The position numbers and the translations under genes were made by a program. Positions 44,352 to 53,884 of a stretch of DNA of 64,000 nucleotides are shown piece after piece. Source of the DNA: Alphaproteobacteria bacterium (GTDB lineage Bacteria > Pseudomonadota > Alphaproteobacteria > DSM-16000 > Inquilinaceae); contig JANQSN010000050.1 of assembly GCA_028284045.1 (NCBI GenBank), positions 1 to 64,000 of the forward strand, in the 5' to 3' direction. Every line of letters starts with the position of its first letter. Position 1 is the stretch's first letter. The notes under the pieces are model-generated. The model saw only the letters and a list, made by a program, of their open reading frames with translations, made no database searches and was not told the origin of the DNA.

Positions 44352-44447
44352 GGAAGACTGACGGACGACCCGGGCCGGGACTCGTTGCGGCTGCTTCCTT
44401 CCGGACCTGACCGGGTTGGCGAGGGACCCGTCCGCCGCCAGCCTTCC
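44352..44447 (-). ncRNA. ffs: Signal recognition particle RNA, small bacterial (4.5S) type
   Basis: The minus strand contains CAGGTCCGGAAGGAAGCAGC, the near-invariant SRP domain IV tetraloop and internal loop bound by Ffh. GGAAGGCUGGCGG at the 5' end pairs with CCGUCAGUCUUCC at the 3' end over 13 bp, giving a 96-nt hairpin RNA. A TATAT element lies just upstream (about 44453-44459). The RNA targets membrane proteins co-translationally. Ends are set from the terminal stem and may be off by a few bases. Confidence 0.92.
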
Positions 44448-44486
44448 TGACCGATATATCGCGCGCCGCCGGCGCGGGCGCAAGGT

Positions 44487-44591
44487 TAGAGCATATTGGG
44501 CTGACCCTGGTCAGCCCAATATGCTCTACCATCTTGTTCTAGCGCATTTTCCGAGTCGCCGGGTGAGTCCACCCGGCTCGAAAATGCTCTA
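44487..44591. repeat. Two-hairpin dispersed repeat, copy A (supplies the argB stop)
   Basis: First part: a perfect 20-bp inverted repeat with a 2-base centre (44487-44506, 44509-44528). Second part: GCATTTTC (44544-44551) pairs with GAAAATGC (44580-44587) around a GCCGGGT/ACCCGGC inner stem. Copy B at 50676-50776 shares this architecture and much of the sequence. The terminal CTAG on the minus strand provides the TAG stop of argB. Confidence 0.85.
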
Positions 44592-45518
44592 GCGATGTGT
44601 GATCATCGTGCCGGCACCCGGCGTGAAGATCTCCAACAGCAGGATATGCGGCACCCGTCCGTCCAGGATGACCGCGCCTTCCACGCTGTGCTCCACCGCT
44701 GCGACGCAGGTTTCCACCTTGGGGATCATGCCGCCGGCGATGGTGCCGTCGGCGATCAGGGCGCGCGCCTTGGCCGGGGTCAGCTCGGCGACCATCTGTC
44801 CGTTCTGGTCCAGCACCCCCGGCACATCGGTCAACAGGAACAGCCGCGACGCGTGCAGCGCGCCGGCCACCGCGCCGGCCACGGTATCGGCGTTGATGTT
44901 GTAGGTCAGACCTTGGTCGCCCGCGCCGATCGGCGCGATGACGGGGATGAAGGAGGTATCCTCCAGCGCGTCCAGCACCTCCGGGTTGACCGCCGCCGGC
45001 TCGCCGACGAAGCCGAGGTCGAGGATCTTCTCGATATTGCTGTCGGGATCGCGGCGGGTCCGGCGCAGCCGGCGGGCGGTGATCAGGTTGCCGTCCTTGC
45101 CCGACAGGCCGATCGCCCGGCCGCCGACATCGTGGATCGCCTGGACGATCGATTTGTTGATGCGGCCGGACAGCACCATCTCCACCACCTCGACCGTGTC
45201 GCGGTCGGTGACCCGCAAGCCGTCCACGAATTCCGAGGTGACCTTCAGGCGCTTCAGCATCGCGCCGATCTGCGGCCCGCCGCCATGCACGACGATGGGG
45301 TGGATGCCGACCTGCTTCAGCAGCACGACGTCGCGGGCGAACTCCCGCGCCACCGCCTCGTCGCCCATGGCGTGGCCGCCATACTTGATGACGAAGGTCG
45401 CGCCGGCATGGCGGCGCATGAACGGCAGCGCCTCGGCCAGGGTATGGGCCTTGGCCAGCCATTCCGGCGCGATCTCGCCGTCGATGCGGATATCGGGGAT
45501 GATCGGGGTGTCGGACAT
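44589..45518 (-). CDS. argB: Acetylglutamate kinase
   Basis: A 309-aa amino-acid kinase for step two of arginine synthesis. [29 protein letters not shown] and [13 protein letters not shown] mark nucleotide and substrate sites. The ~20 residue N-terminal helix seen in arginine-regulated hexameric enzymes is present ([19 protein letters not shown]). The start at 45518 has a poor ribosome site but fits the family. It follows engB by 58 bases. Its TAG stop lies inside a dispersed repeat. Confidence 0.96.
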   Translation of the reverse strand: MSDTPIIPDIRIDGEIAPEWLAKAHTLAEALPFMRRHAGATFVIKYGGHAMGDEAVAREFARDVVLLKQVGIHPIVVHGGGPQIGAMLKRLKVTSEFVDGLRVTDRDTVEVVEMVLSGRINKSIVQAIHDVGGRAIGLSGKDGNLITARRLRRTRRDPDSNIEKILDLGFVGEPAAVNPEVLDALEDTSFIPVIAPIGAGDQGLTYNINADTVAGAVAGALHASRLFLLTDVPGVLDQNGQMVAELTPAKARALIADGTIAGGMIPKVETCVAAVEHSVEGAVILDGRVPHILLLEIFTPGAGTMITHR

Positions 45519-45576
45519 GCGCGGAAAAGGGCGTCGGCGGGATGGGAGCGCGCGAAGATCGGCGGTCGCCCCGACC

Positions 45577-46266
45577 TTAGGCCACCGCAGCCGGCGCCGC
45601 CAGCGCCGCGAGCCGGGCGCGCAGCTCCGCGATCCCTTCGCCGGTCTCCGCGCTGGTTGCCTGTACCAGGGGAAAGGCCGCGGGATGGTGGACCAGTTCC
45701 GCCGCCACCGCGTCACGCACGGCCGCCAGTGCCGCCGGCTTGGGCTTGTCCGCCTTGGTCAGCACCACCCGATAGGCGACGGCGGCGCCATCCAGGTCCG
45801 CCATCATCGCCCGGTCGCTGTCCTTCAGGCCGTGCCGGCTGTCCACCAGCACGATCGCCGAGGACAGGGTGGCGCGCCCCTTCAGGTAGCGGGTCAACAG
45901 GCGCGTCCAGTCCGCCACCTGCGCCTTCGACACCTTGGCATAGCCATAGCCCGGCAGGTCGACCAGCAGCAGCCGGCCGCCCAGCGCGAAGAAGTTGAGC
46001 TGCTGGGTGCGGCCCGGCGTGTTGGAGGTTCGGGCCAGCGTCTGCCGGCCGGTCAGCGCGTTGACCAGGCTGGACTTGCCGACATTGGAGCGGCCGGCGA
46101 AAGCGATCTCCGGCAATCCGGCCGCCGGCAGCCGGTCGAGCGATGCGACCCCGGCGACGAACCGGCAGTCTTGCGCGAACAGGCGGCGGCCGTCCTCCAC
46201 CGCCGCCTCATCGGGCGCATCGTCAAGCCGCTCGGCCGGATCGGGATCCGGCCCCGGGTCGCTCAC
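45577..46266 (-). CDS. engB: Ribosome-biogenesis GTPase EngB/YsxC
   Basis: A 229-aa GTP-binding protein needed for 50S maturation. G1 GRSNVGKSS (58-66), G3 DLPGYG (103-108) and G4 TKAD (170-173) are intact. The GTG at 46266 overlaps the yidC stop (GTGA) and adds an acidic ~30-residue N-terminal extension. This yidC-engB pairing is conserved in Alphaproteobacteria. Confidence 0.95.
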   Translation of the reverse strand: MSDPGPDPDPAERLDDAPDEAAVEDGRRLFAQDCRFVAGVASLDRLPAAGLPEIAFAGRSNVGKSSLVNALTGRQTLARTSNTPGRTQQLNFFALGGRLLLVDLPGYGYAKVSKAQVADWTRLLTRYLKGRATLSSAIVLVDSRHGLKDSDRAMMADLDGAAVAYRVVLTKADKPKPAALAAVRDAVAAELVHHPAAFPLVQATSAETGEGIAELRARLAALAAPAAVA

Positions 46267-48341
46267 CGCCGGCGCGCCGGCCGGCGGCGCTGCCCGCTGC
46301 CGCCCTTGCCGCCGCGGCGCGACCCGCCGTCGGTCGTGGCCTTGTCGCCCTGCGCCGCGGCGGCGGCGGCCCGGCGCGACCGGTTGCTGCCGCCCGCCTC
46401 GCTGCCCGGCGGGGTGGGGCGGCTCGGCCGCGCGTCGGCTGCGTCGTCGTCGCCATCCTCGTCCGCGCCGCCATCGCCGCCCTTGCCCGGCTGGTCGGAC
46501 GGCTTGCGCAGCACCGAGGGCGGCGCATGGCCCGCCGGCGCCTCGATGCCGCCGCCGATCTTCACGCCCATCCGCTTCATGATCACCCATTGCTGGAGGA
46601 TCGACAGGATGTTGTTCCACGCCCAGTAGATCACCAGCCCGGCCGGGAACCCGGCCAACAGGAAGGTGAAGACGATGGGCAGCGCCATGAAGATTTTTTG
46701 CTGGATCGGATCGGTCGGCGCCGGGTTCAGCTTCTGCTGGGCGAACATCGACACGCCCATGATCAGCGGCCAGATGCCGATCATCAGGAAGCTCGGCGGA
46801 TCCCACGGGATCAGCCCGAACAGATTGAACATCGAGGTCGGATCGGGCGCCGAGAGATCCCGGATCCAGCCGAAGAACGGCGTATGGCGCATCTCGATGG
46901 TGACGAACAGGACCTTGTAGAGCGCGAAGAACACCGGGATCTGGATCAGGATCGGCAGGCAGCCGGACGCCGGATTGACCTTCTCGCGCTTATAAAGCTC
47001 CATCATCTCCATGTTCATGCGCTGGCGGTCTTCCTTGAAGCGGTCGCGGATCTCCAGCATCTGCGGTTGCAGACCCTTCATCTTCGACATCGCCCGGTAG
47101 GACTTGTTGGCCAACGGGAAGAAGATCAGCTTGATGATCACGGTGAAGATCAGGATGGCTACGCCGAAATTGCCGACCCAATCGTTCAGGAAATCGAGCG
47201 CGTAGAAGAACGGCTTGGTCAGGAAGTAGAACCAGCCGAAATCGATGGTCAGGTCGAAGTTGTCGATGGCGAACTCGGCCTCATAGGCATCGACGACATC
47301 GACTTCCTTGGCGCCGGCGAAGATCCGCTGGGTGGTCTCCGCGCTGCCGCCGGCCAGCACGATCTTCTCCGGCGCGGCGAAGGCGGCGATGTAGCGGTCG
47401 ATGCCGGTCTCGGTCAGGCGGTGGGTGAACTGGCCGTCGAACGGCTCGGCCTGGTCGGGCACCAGCGCCACCAGCCAGTACTTGTCGGTGAAGCCGAGCC
47501 AGCCGCCGGTGGAGGTCTGGCGCACCTCCCCGTCGTCCTGGATGTCTTCGTAGCTGTACTCCTCCAGCGTCCCGTCGAAGACGCCGTAAGGCCCTTCGTG
47601 CAGGATGAAGAAGCCCAGCGTGTCCGGCGTGCCGACGCGCAGGATGCGGGCATAGGGGCGCAGCGCGACGGCGCCGTCGGTGGCGTTGTCGACCGCCTGG
47701 GTGACGGTGAACAGGTAGTTCTCGTCGACCGCGATCTGCAGGCGGAAGGTCAGTCCCTCGCCGTTGTCCCAGGCCAGCGTCACCGGCCCGCCCTCGGGGC
47801 TCAGGCTGTCCGGCCCGTCCACCACCTGCCAGGCGGCGTCGCGGGGCGGCGTGACGACGCCGGGCCCGGCGCTCCAGCCGAAATCGACATAGTAGGGATT
47901 GGGCGCGCTGCGCGGCGACAAGAGGTCGATGAACGGGCTCTCGGGGTCGACCGTCTCGCGATAGTCGATCAGCGTCAGGTCGTCGAGTCGCGCGCCGGTG
48001 AGCTGCAGGGAGCCTTGCAGCCGCGCCGTATCGATCCTGAGACGCCGGTCGGCGTCCGCCGCCAGCGCGGCCTCCCGGTTCGTCGTCGCCATCCCGGCGT
48101 CGACCGGCACCGACGCCGCCGTGCCGGGGATGCCGGGCGCCTCGCCGATCGGTGCGCCGATGCTGCCATCACCGGATGGTACGCCTTCGGTCGGCGGCAC
48201 GCCGTCTGCACCATCGACGCCGGCCTCGATCGCCGCGGGGTCCATCGGATCTGGCGGCGGCGGGGCGAAGAAGGCCTGAAACAGAACCAGGATGCCGACC
48301 GACAGGACGATCGCCAGCAGGAGATTGCGTTGGTCTTGCAT
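46263..48341 (-). CDS. yidC: Membrane protein insertase YidC/Oxa1
   Basis: A 692-aa insertase. An N-terminal membrane anchor (RNLLLAIVLSVGILVLFQAFF), a Gly/Pro-rich linker, a large periplasmic P1 beta domain (about 90-370), then the conserved insertase core with the cytoplasmic hairpin (SKMKGLQPQMLEIRDRFKED) and NPASGCLPILIQIPVFFALY. The C-terminal ~95 residues are a basic, low-complexity tail that could bind ribosomes. The ATG at 48341 directly precedes the first helix. Confidence 0.97.
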   Translation of the reverse strand: MQDQRNLLLAIVLSVGILVLFQAFFAPPPPDPMDPAAIEAGVDGADGVPPTEGVPSGDGSIGAPIGEAPGIPGTAASVPVDAGMATTNREAALAADADRRLRIDTARLQGSLQLTGARLDDLTLIDYRETVDPESPFIDLLSPRSAPNPYYVDFGWSAGPGVVTPPRDAAWQVVDGPDSLSPEGGPVTLAWDNGEGLTFRLQIAVDENYLFTVTQAVDNATDGAVALRPYARILRVGTPDTLGFFILHEGPYGVFDGTLEEYSYEDIQDDGEVRQTSTGGWLGFTDKYWLVALVPDQAEPFDGQFTHRLTETGIDRYIAAFAAPEKIVLAGGSAETTQRIFAGAKEVDVVDAYEAEFAIDNFDLTIDFGWFYFLTKPFFYALDFLNDWVGNFGVAILIFTVIIKLIFFPLANKSYRAMSKMKGLQPQMLEIRDRFKEDRQRMNMEMMELYKREKVNPASGCLPILIQIPVFFALYKVLFVTIEMRHTPFFGWIRDLSAPDPTSMFNLFGLIPWDPPSFLMIGIWPLIMGVSMFAQQKLNPAPTDPIQQKIFMALPIVFTFLLAGFPAGLVIYWAWNNILSILQQWVIMKRMGVKIGGGIEAPAGHAPPSVLRKPSDQPGKGGDGGADEDGDDDAADARPSRPTPPGSEAGGSNRSRRAAAAAAQGDKATTDGGSRRGGKGGSGQRRRPARRR

Positions 48342-48352
48342 GGCAGCGGCGG

Positions 48353-48631
48353 CTAGTCGGACGGGGAGAGAGCAGGGTCGGTCGAGGGGCGGCACGCGCA
48401 CCGCGGCACCGGATCATAGCCGGATCCGCCCCAGGGATGGCATCGCGAGAGGCGTCGCAGGGTCAGCCACCCGCCGGTCCATGCGCCATGGCGGTCGAGC
48501 GCCTCCAGCGCATAGGCGGAGCAAGTGGGCTGAAACCGGCAATGCCCGCCGATCCACGCCGACAGAGTGACGCGATAGGCGAGGACGATGCCCTTGAAGA
48601 GCCAGGTGAAGAGCCAGTTGACGGGGCGCAT
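48353..48631 (-). CDS. yidD: Membrane protein insertion efficiency factor YidD
   Basis: A 92-aa protein with an amphipathic N-terminal helix and the conserved Cys-rich core: [19 protein letters not shown] then [19 protein letters not shown]. It supports YidC-dependent insertion at the inner membrane. Its ATG shares one base with the rnpA stop (TGATG), and yidC begins 12 bases downstream, so all three are coupled. Confidence 0.95.
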   Translation of the reverse strand: MRPVNWLFTWLFKGIVLAYRVTLSAWIGGHCRFQPTCSAYALEALDRHGAWTGGWLTLRRLSRCHPWGGSGYDPVPRCACRPSTDPALSPSD

Positions 48632-49101
48632 CAGCGGTCGCCGCCCGGGCGCCGCGGCCGATCGTCCACCCCCTCACCGGTGGCGCGGGCACCGCCGCCG
48701 GCCGCCCGTTTGGGGCCGGCAGAGGGGCGGGCGACGCGCGCCAGCGCCCGTTCCAGATCGGCCCGCAGCGCGGCATGCGCGCGCGTCGCCGTCTCCGTCC
48801 GGGCGATCAGCACATAGTCGGTGCCAGGGCGGCCCGCCAGGGGCAGGATTTCCCGCGCCAGCGCGCGCAGCCGCCGCCGCGCCCGGTTGCGGTCCACCGC
48901 ACCGCCGACCTTGCGGCTGGCGGTCAGGCCGAAGCGGATCTCGTCAGCGGGCACGGGCTCCGCGTCGCCGCGGCGGCGCGCCTGCAGCACCAGGCCCGGC
49001 ATCGCCGCCTTGGTGCCGCGGCGCGCACACGCCAAGAAATCGCCACGGCGCAGAAGCCGGCCGAGCGGCGCTGGCCGCACGGGGTCGACGGGCGGAGGCA
49101 C
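48631..49101 (-). CDS. rnpA: Ribonuclease P protein component
   Basis: A 156-aa basic protein that assists the RNase P RNA in 5' tRNA processing. [18 protein letters not shown] and the RNR motif region [21 protein letters not shown] are present. The C-terminus has ~30 extra Gly/Arg/Pro-rich residues beyond the usual fold. It lies 36 bases after rpmH in the classical rpmH-rnpA-yidD-yidC order. Confidence 0.94.
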   Translation of the reverse strand: MPPPVDPVRPAPLGRLLRRGDFLACARRGTKAAMPGLVLQARRRGDAEPVPADEIRFGLTASRKVGGAVDRNRARRRLRALAREILPLAGRPGTDYVLIARTETATRAHAALRADLERALARVARPSAGPKRAAGGGARATGEGVDDRPRRPGGDR

Positions 49102-49137
49102 GGGGATCGGGGCCGAGGACGGGGCGGGCCGCGCCCG

Positions 49138-49272
49138 TCAAGCGGACAGGCGCTTGCGCCCCTTCGCCCGCCGGCGTGCGATCACCTTGCGGCCGGCCGC
49201 GGTCGCCATGCGGGCGCGGAAGCCATGCCGGCGCTTGCGGACGAGCCGGCTGGGCTGGTAGGTGCGCTTCAC
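49138..49272 (-). CDS. rpmH: 50S ribosomal protein L34
   Basis: Minus-strand frame of 44 aa: [20 protein letters not shown], continuing to a C-terminus [11 protein letters not shown]. This is a full-length, typical L34. The start codon is GTG, with AAGGAG ten bases upstream. It heads the ribosome/RNase P/insertase operon. No dnaA is adjacent in this window. Confidence 0.96.
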   Translation of the reverse strand: MKRTYQPSRLVRKRRHGFRARMATAAGRKVIARRRAKGRKRLSA

Positions 49273-49499
49273 GGGATCGCCGCTCCTTCGGACGGGTTCG
49301 GTCGGGGCCGATGGACTGGATATGCTTGCCCGGCGGCGATGCGGTCCGCTTGAACGGAACCACCGCCGCGCCAGAGCGCCGGCCGCCCACCGACGGCCCC
49401 GAACGGCGCTCTACTGGACGCCTGGTTTCAGCCAAGTCGCTGTGATAGGCGCGCCACCCCTATCCTGTCAATCGCCGGGCCGCGTGGGGCGGGCGATCC

Positions 49500-50369
49500 T
49501 CAGCGGCGCAGGATGATCCGGGTGCCGGTGTTGGGCCGGCCCGGCTGGCGGCTGAAGCACTCCGCCGTGCCGTCGGCGCGCCGGTCGCAGCTCACCTCCC
49601 GCCGGAAGATCAAGGTGCCGTTGTCGCAGCGGACATCCGACAGGTCGTTGATCATCAGGCGCTGGCCCGGAAACCGGCCGCGCACCGGCGCGTTGCAGCG
49701 CGCGCCGTTCTCGAACACGATGGTCTGCCGGCCGCCGCCATTGGCATCGAAGCACATCTGCCAGCTCCGCACATTGGTGATGCGCCCGGTGTTGATGTCG
49801 GTCAGCCGGTAGTCGGAGATCAGGTTCCAGCAGCCTTCCAGGAAGGAGACGTCGCGGTTCTCCCAGGCATCTTCGGGAATGTCCTGCGGGGGGGCCGGGG
49901 GGGCCGGCGGCGGCGGGGGCGGCGGCGGCCGTTCCGGCGCCGTCGGCCGGCGGCCCGGCGACGGTGGTGCGGCGATGGGTGAGGGCACCTCCGCCACCTC
50001 CACCGGCTCCTCCGGTTCGGGGGGCGGTTCGGGGGGCGGTTCGGGGGACGGTTCGGGCGGCGGCTCGGCGACCTCCACCGTCGGCGGCGGTGGGTCGGGA
50101 GGCGCACAGTCCTCCGTGGCGGCCAGCCGGACCTCCAGCCGCCGCAGGCGGTCCTCCAGCGTCTCGGTGCGGTTGCGTTCCAACGCGAGGCGCGCGGCTC
50201 CCGCCGGATCCTCGACCACCGCCGGCGGCGCCGGGCAGAAACTCAGCCAGGGCCGCCCCTGACCTGGCAAGCCGAGAGCGCACGCGCCGGTGACGGTGAT
50301 CGCCGCCGCTGCCAGCAGCAGGCCGGCCAGCAGCCACAACAGGCCGGTCAACCAGCCGGACTTGCGCAT
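49500..50369 (-). CDS. Membrane-anchored proline-rich protein with Cys-containing C-terminal domain
   Basis: A 289-aa protein. Residues ~7-30 form one membrane helix. A short helical stretch (NRTETLEDRLRRLEVRLA) is followed by a Pro/Glu-rich linker with PPEP repeats (about 95-165). The last ~120 residues are a compact domain beginning FLEGCWNLISDY, with five Cys that could form disulfides, implying a periplasmic location. I do not recognise a named family with certainty. Confidence 0.7.
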   Translation of the reverse strand: MRKSGWLTGLLWLLAGLLLAAAAITVTGACALGLPGQGRPWLSFCPAPPAVVEDPAGAARLALERNRTETLEDRLRRLEVRLAATEDCAPPDPPPPTVEVAEPPPEPSPEPPPEPPPEPEEPVEVAEVPSPIAAPPSPGRRPTAPERPPPPPPPPAPPAPPQDIPEDAWENRDVSFLEGCWNLISDYRLTDINTGRITNVRSWQMCFDANGGGRQTIVFENGARCNAPVRGRFPGQRLMINDLSDVRCDNGTLIFRREVSCDRRADGTAECFSRQPGRPNTGTRIILRR

Positions 50370-50773
50370 GGCCGTGTCGTCCCCGCGGATCGCCGACCCC
50401 TTGTTCCGGCACCCGGCGCCCTAGGTTCAATCGACATTCGTCGCCGCAACCTGTCGGAGCCCTCCCCCTCGATGGGGGAGGGTTAGGGTGGGGGTGATGC
50501 TCGTCGGTGCAAGAGCCGGATGGAGAAACACCGTTTCGATGGCGCCATTGGATGGGAGGGACCTTGCCGCGCGAGATGTCGCCTCGAAGACGCTAGCGCC
50601 GTGCGGCGACATGACCCCCACCCTAACCCTCCCCCATCGAGGGGGAGGGAACCTTGAATGTCGATCGAAGCCAGAGCGTACCGGACTGACCCTGGTCAGC
50701 CCGGTACGCCCCGTCATCTTGTCTTGACGCATTTTCCGAACCGCCTGGTGACTCCACCCGGCTTGAAAATGCC
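50370..50773. other. Repeat-packed 404-base intergenic region
   Basis: No gene is visible. It contains an inverted pair of 36-base GC palindromes (50460-50649) followed by dispersed repeat copy B (50676-50776). It lies downstream of the PodJ-like gene and upstream of the proline-rich membrane protein, both on the minus strand. Confidence 0.7.
50460..50649. repeat. BIME-like pair of inverted 36-bp palindromic units
   Basis: A 36-base unit at 50460-50495 is repeated exactly, in inverted orientation, at 50614-50649. Each unit itself begins with a hairpin (CCCTCCCCC, loop, GGGGGAGGG) and continues TTAGGGTGGGGGT. The 118 bases between are unique. This resembles a bacterial interspersed mosaic element or a small MITE. 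The hairpin core also occurs at 9535-9557. Confidence 0.85.
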
Positions 50774-50776
50774 CTA
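50676..50776. repeat. Two-hairpin dispersed repeat, copy B (supplies a stop codon)
   Basis: Same architecture as 44487-44591: a 16-bp hairpin with one mismatch and a 2-base CT centre (50676-50691, 50694-50709), then GCATTTTC (50729-50736) pairing with GAAAATGC (50765-50772). The terminal CTAG provides the TAG stop of the Sel1 protein gene on the minus strand. Confidence 0.85.
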
Positions 50777-53700
50777 GCCGTCGATCATCGCCTCGCGCAG
50801 CGCCATCAGCAGGCTGATCGATGCTTCGCCGGTGATCGACAGATTGGCTTGGCGCTGGAACGACTCGATCGCCGCCCGCGTGGCCGGCCCGATCAGGCCG
50901 TCCGCGGGGCCGGGATCGAAGCCGACGGCCGACAGCCGCTCCTGGATCTCGCGGATATCGTCGCGGTTGACCGCGAGGTCCTGCGCCGTACCCGGCACCG
51001 GCGTCTCCGGCTCCGGCGTCGTTGCCGGCACCAGCGCGTCGGTGGCCGCCGGCAGCGCCTCGGGCACGGCGCCGTCTACCAGGGCCGGGGTCAGCCGGCC
51101 GAGCGCCTCTTCCGCTTCCGGATCGCCGCCTTCGGCCGCCAGCCGGTACCAGGCCGCGGCGGCCCGCAGGTCCGGCTCGCCGTCCAGCCCCTGTTCCAAC
51201 AGCCGGCCGAGATGGAAGGCCCCGCGCGGGTTGCCGGCGGCACTGGCCGCCTGGAACCAAGTTGCCGACCGGCCGAGATTGGCCTCGGTGCCGCGCCCGC
51301 TCATATAGGCCAAGCCGACGGCGTTCATCGCATCGGGATGACCGGCATCGGCGGCGGTGAGGAACAGGTCGAAGGCGCCTTCGCTGTCCTGCGCCACGCC
51401 GAGCCCGCGTTCGGTCAGCACGCCTAGATTGTATTGGGCGTTGACGATGCCGTTCTCCGCAGAGCGGGCATACCAGAAGGCCGCCCGCTCATAGTTCTGA
51501 GGAATGTCCCGGCCGAGCGCATAGGTCGTGGCGAGATCGTGCTGCGCCTCCGGCTCGCCGTCGAGCGCCAGCTCCGCCAGCCGCTGGATGTCGCCGGACG
51601 CGTCGGCCGGCAGGGGGGCCAGGTCGCCCAGCGCGACTTCTTCCACGTCCGGGGCCGGCACTGCCTCCACCGCCGGCGCGTCGGGATCGACCGGCACGTC
51701 CGGGTCGACTGCGGCGGTCTCCACGGAAACGGTCTCCGGCGAGTCGGTCTCCGGCGCGGTCGCCTGGGCCGGATCGGTGGCCCCGGCCTCCGTCGTGGCA
51801 TCTTCGGCGAGGCCGTCCTCGGTTGCGCCGTCTTCGATCGGGGCATCCGCGATATCGGCGGTTTCCGCCTCGGCCGGCGCGTCGTCCTGGCCCGCGGCCC
51901 CGTCGGCCGTCGCCGCTTCGTCGCCCGCCTCGACGCCCGCGCTACCGGGCACCGGGCCTAGCTCCACCGTCGGCTCGTCCGGGGCGGCGTCCGCGGCGCC
52001 ATCTGCGGCCCCGTCCGCGGCCGCCTCGGCGTCCGCTTCGGCGTCGGCGCCGGCCGGCGGTGTGGCCGCGGCGAGTTCCTCCGGCAGTGGCGACTGCCCC
52101 GGCACTTCGATGGTGTCGTCGGCCGGTCCCGTCAGCACCTCGCGATTGGCATCGACGGCCGCCTCGCGCTGATCGGCCGCGCGATCGTGATCCCAGACGA
52201 TATAGGCGACCCCGCCCAGGGCCGCGGCCGCCACCAGGCCCCACATCGCCGCCTTGCCGGCGCCGCGGCGGTGCCGCCGGGGGGGCTCGTCCAGGTCTTC
52301 CTCGCCAAACGCCCCGCCGGTGAGGGGCGCGAGCGGCGGCGGCGCGGCCGGGGGCACCACCGGCTCCGCTTCCGGCGCCCGTTCGGCGAAGCGGTCGGCG
52401 ATCCGGCTGTGCCGCGCCTCCGCGGCCGAGGCGGTGTCCCCGATCGGCTGCTCCGGCGGTGGCGGGCCGGGCGAACGCACCACCGACAGCGGCGAGATGG
52501 TCACCGGATCGTCGACCCGGTCCGCGCTGTCGGCCAGGTCGTCCGACCGGTCCGCGTCGTCCCCATCGGTAAGCTCGGCGGCCGTACCCTCGATATCGGC
52601 CGTCTCGATATCGGTGACCCCGACGTCGGTTGCTTCGACATCCGTCGTTTCGACGTTGGTGGCCTCGACGTCGGTGGTCTCAACATCGGTCGAGTCGATA
52701 TGGGTGGTCTCGATATCGGCCGCGCCGGCATCTGCGATGTCGATATGGGTGGCCGCGACATCCGTCGCGTCGACATCGGTCACGTCCGCGTCGGTGACGC
52801 TAGTGTCCGTGACGTTTGTGTCCGTGACACTAGTGTCCACGATACTCTCATCCGTGACGCTGTCCTCGGCGATGCCCGTGTCGATCCGGTCGTCATCGTC
52901 CGATCGGTCGTCGCCGGTGGCCGGATCGCCGTCGGCGAAGTCTCCCGCCGCCTCGGCGGTGGCTTCGTCATCCACCGTCGCGGAATCATCACCGGTGTCC
53001 GGGGGCGGCGCCTCGTCATCGATGTCCGCCGTCCGGTCTTCCGCCTCGTCGGTCTCCGCCTCCAGGGTCGGGCGACGGCCCAGCGTATCGGCGCCGAGGC
53101 CCACCGCCCCTGCGCCCGCCGCCGCCAGCCCGGCCATCGCCGCATAGCCGCTCCAGCCGGTTCCGGGGCGATGGCTGACCTCGTCGGCCGGATCGGGCGG
53201 ATCGACGGGCTCGTCCTGGGCGTCGGCCTGCATCGGCGCGTCCGGCCCGCCCGGCCGGTCGGGTGCGTAGTCGCTAAGGTCGCCGATCAGGGACGGCGAC
53301 GGCGCTTCGGTCTCCGCCGCCGGTGCGGCGTCCTCGACCGCATCGAAGCTCGCCGCGCGCGCCTCGACGGTTTCGCCGGTGTCGGGCGCCTCATCGGTCG
53401 CGGTCTCTTCGGGGGTCTCCGGCGGTTCGACCGTCTCGACTGTCTCGGCCATCTCAGCCGTCTCGTCGGCCTGGACCGGCGCGGCCACCGTCTCGTCCGT
53501 TTCGTGATCGCCGTCGGTGGCGGCCGGTTCGGGCGTCCCGGTCTCAGAGTCGTCGTCGACTTCCCCTGCCGCGGGGACGTCAGCGGCGGAGATGTCCGCG
53601 TCCGGGACGTCAGCGGCGGGGATGTCCGTGGCGGGGTCTTCGGCGGTCCCCTCCGCCATCGCGGCTTCGGCCAGGCCGGTCAGCCGTTCCACCTTGCCGT

Positions 53701-53884
53701 CGATGGCGTCCATGCGTTGGGCGACGTCACGCTCCACCACCTCGATCCGCTCGGCGATGTTGCGCTCCACGGCGTCGATCCGGCGGGCGATGTTCTGCAG
53801 GGCGTTTCTCAGTTCCGCCCCGGTGATGCCGCGCTCGGTACCCGGCCGCGTGGCGCGGATCGTCGGTCGCAATTGATCGGTCAT
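50774..53884 (-). CDS. PodJ-like protein: acidic repeats, membrane helix, Sel1 repeats, peptidoglycan-binding domain
   Basis: A 1036-aa protein. A short N-terminal coiled coil (RNALQNIARRIDAVERNIAE) leads into a very acidic low-complexity region with about 18 TDV/TDT-type pentapeptides (about 341-431). A membrane helix (about 542-562) precedes a Pro/Glu/Ala linker, four to five Sel1 repeats (about 770-928) and a C-terminal peptidoglycan-binding domain (about 971-1031). This order matches Caulobacter PodJ, a polar scaffold, but the long PodJ coiled coil is replaced by the acidic repeats. Its stop codon lies in a dispersed repeat. Confidence 0.82.
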   Translation of the reverse strand: MTDQLRPTIRATRPGTERGITGAELRNALQNIARRIDAVERNIAERIEVVERDVAQRMDAIDGKVERLTGLAEAAMAEGTAEDPATDIPAADVPDADISAADVPAAGEVDDDSETGTPEPAATDGDHETDETVAAPVQADETAEMAETVETVEPPETPEETATDEAPDTGETVEARAASFDAVEDAAPAAETEAPSPSLIGDLSDYAPDRPGGPDAPMQADAQDEPVDPPDPADEVSHRPGTGWSGYAAMAGLAAAGAGAVGLGADTLGRRPTLEAETDEAEDRTADIDDEAPPPDTGDDSATVDDEATAEAAGDFADGDPATGDDRSDDDDRIDTGIAEDSVTDESIVDTSVTDTNVTDTSVTDADVTDVDATDVAATHIDIADAGAADIETTHIDSTDVETTDVEATNVETTDVEATDVGVTDIETADIEGTAAELTDGDDADRSDDLADSADRVDDPVTISPLSVVRSPGPPPPEQPIGDTASAAEARHSRIADRFAERAPEAEPVVPPAAPPPLAPLTGGAFGEEDLDEPPRRHRRGAGKAAMWGLVAAAALGGVAYIVWDHDRAADQREAAVDANREVLTGPADDTIEVPGQSPLPEELAAATPPAGADAEADAEAAADGAADGAADAAPDEPTVELGPVPGSAGVEAGDEAATADGAAGQDDAPAEAETADIADAPIEDGATEDGLAEDATTEAGATDPAQATAPETDSPETVSVETAAVDPDVPVDPDAPAVEAVPAPDVEEVALGDLAPLPADASGDIQRLAELALDGEPEAQHDLATTYALGRDIPQNYERAAFWYARSAENGIVNAQYNLGVLTERGLGVAQDSEGAFDLFLTAADAGHPDAMNAVGLAYMSGRGTEANLGRSATWFQAASAAGNPRGAFHLGRLLEQGLDGEPDLRAAAAWYRLAAEGGDPEAEEALGRLTPALVDGAVPEALPAATDALVPATTPEPETPVPGTAQDLAVNRDDIREIQERLSAVGFDPGPADGLIGPATRAAIESFQRQANLSITGEASISLLMALREAMIDG

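Noticed and set aside
46143..48356. 737-codon plus-strand frame opposite yidC
   Set aside because: Antisense shadow; yidC on the minus strand is complete and conserved.
52501..52860. Periodic ~15-bp repeats considered as a minisatellite or CRISPR
   Set aside because: They are in-frame coding repeats (TDV-type pentapeptides) of the PodJ-like protein and are strongly diverged.
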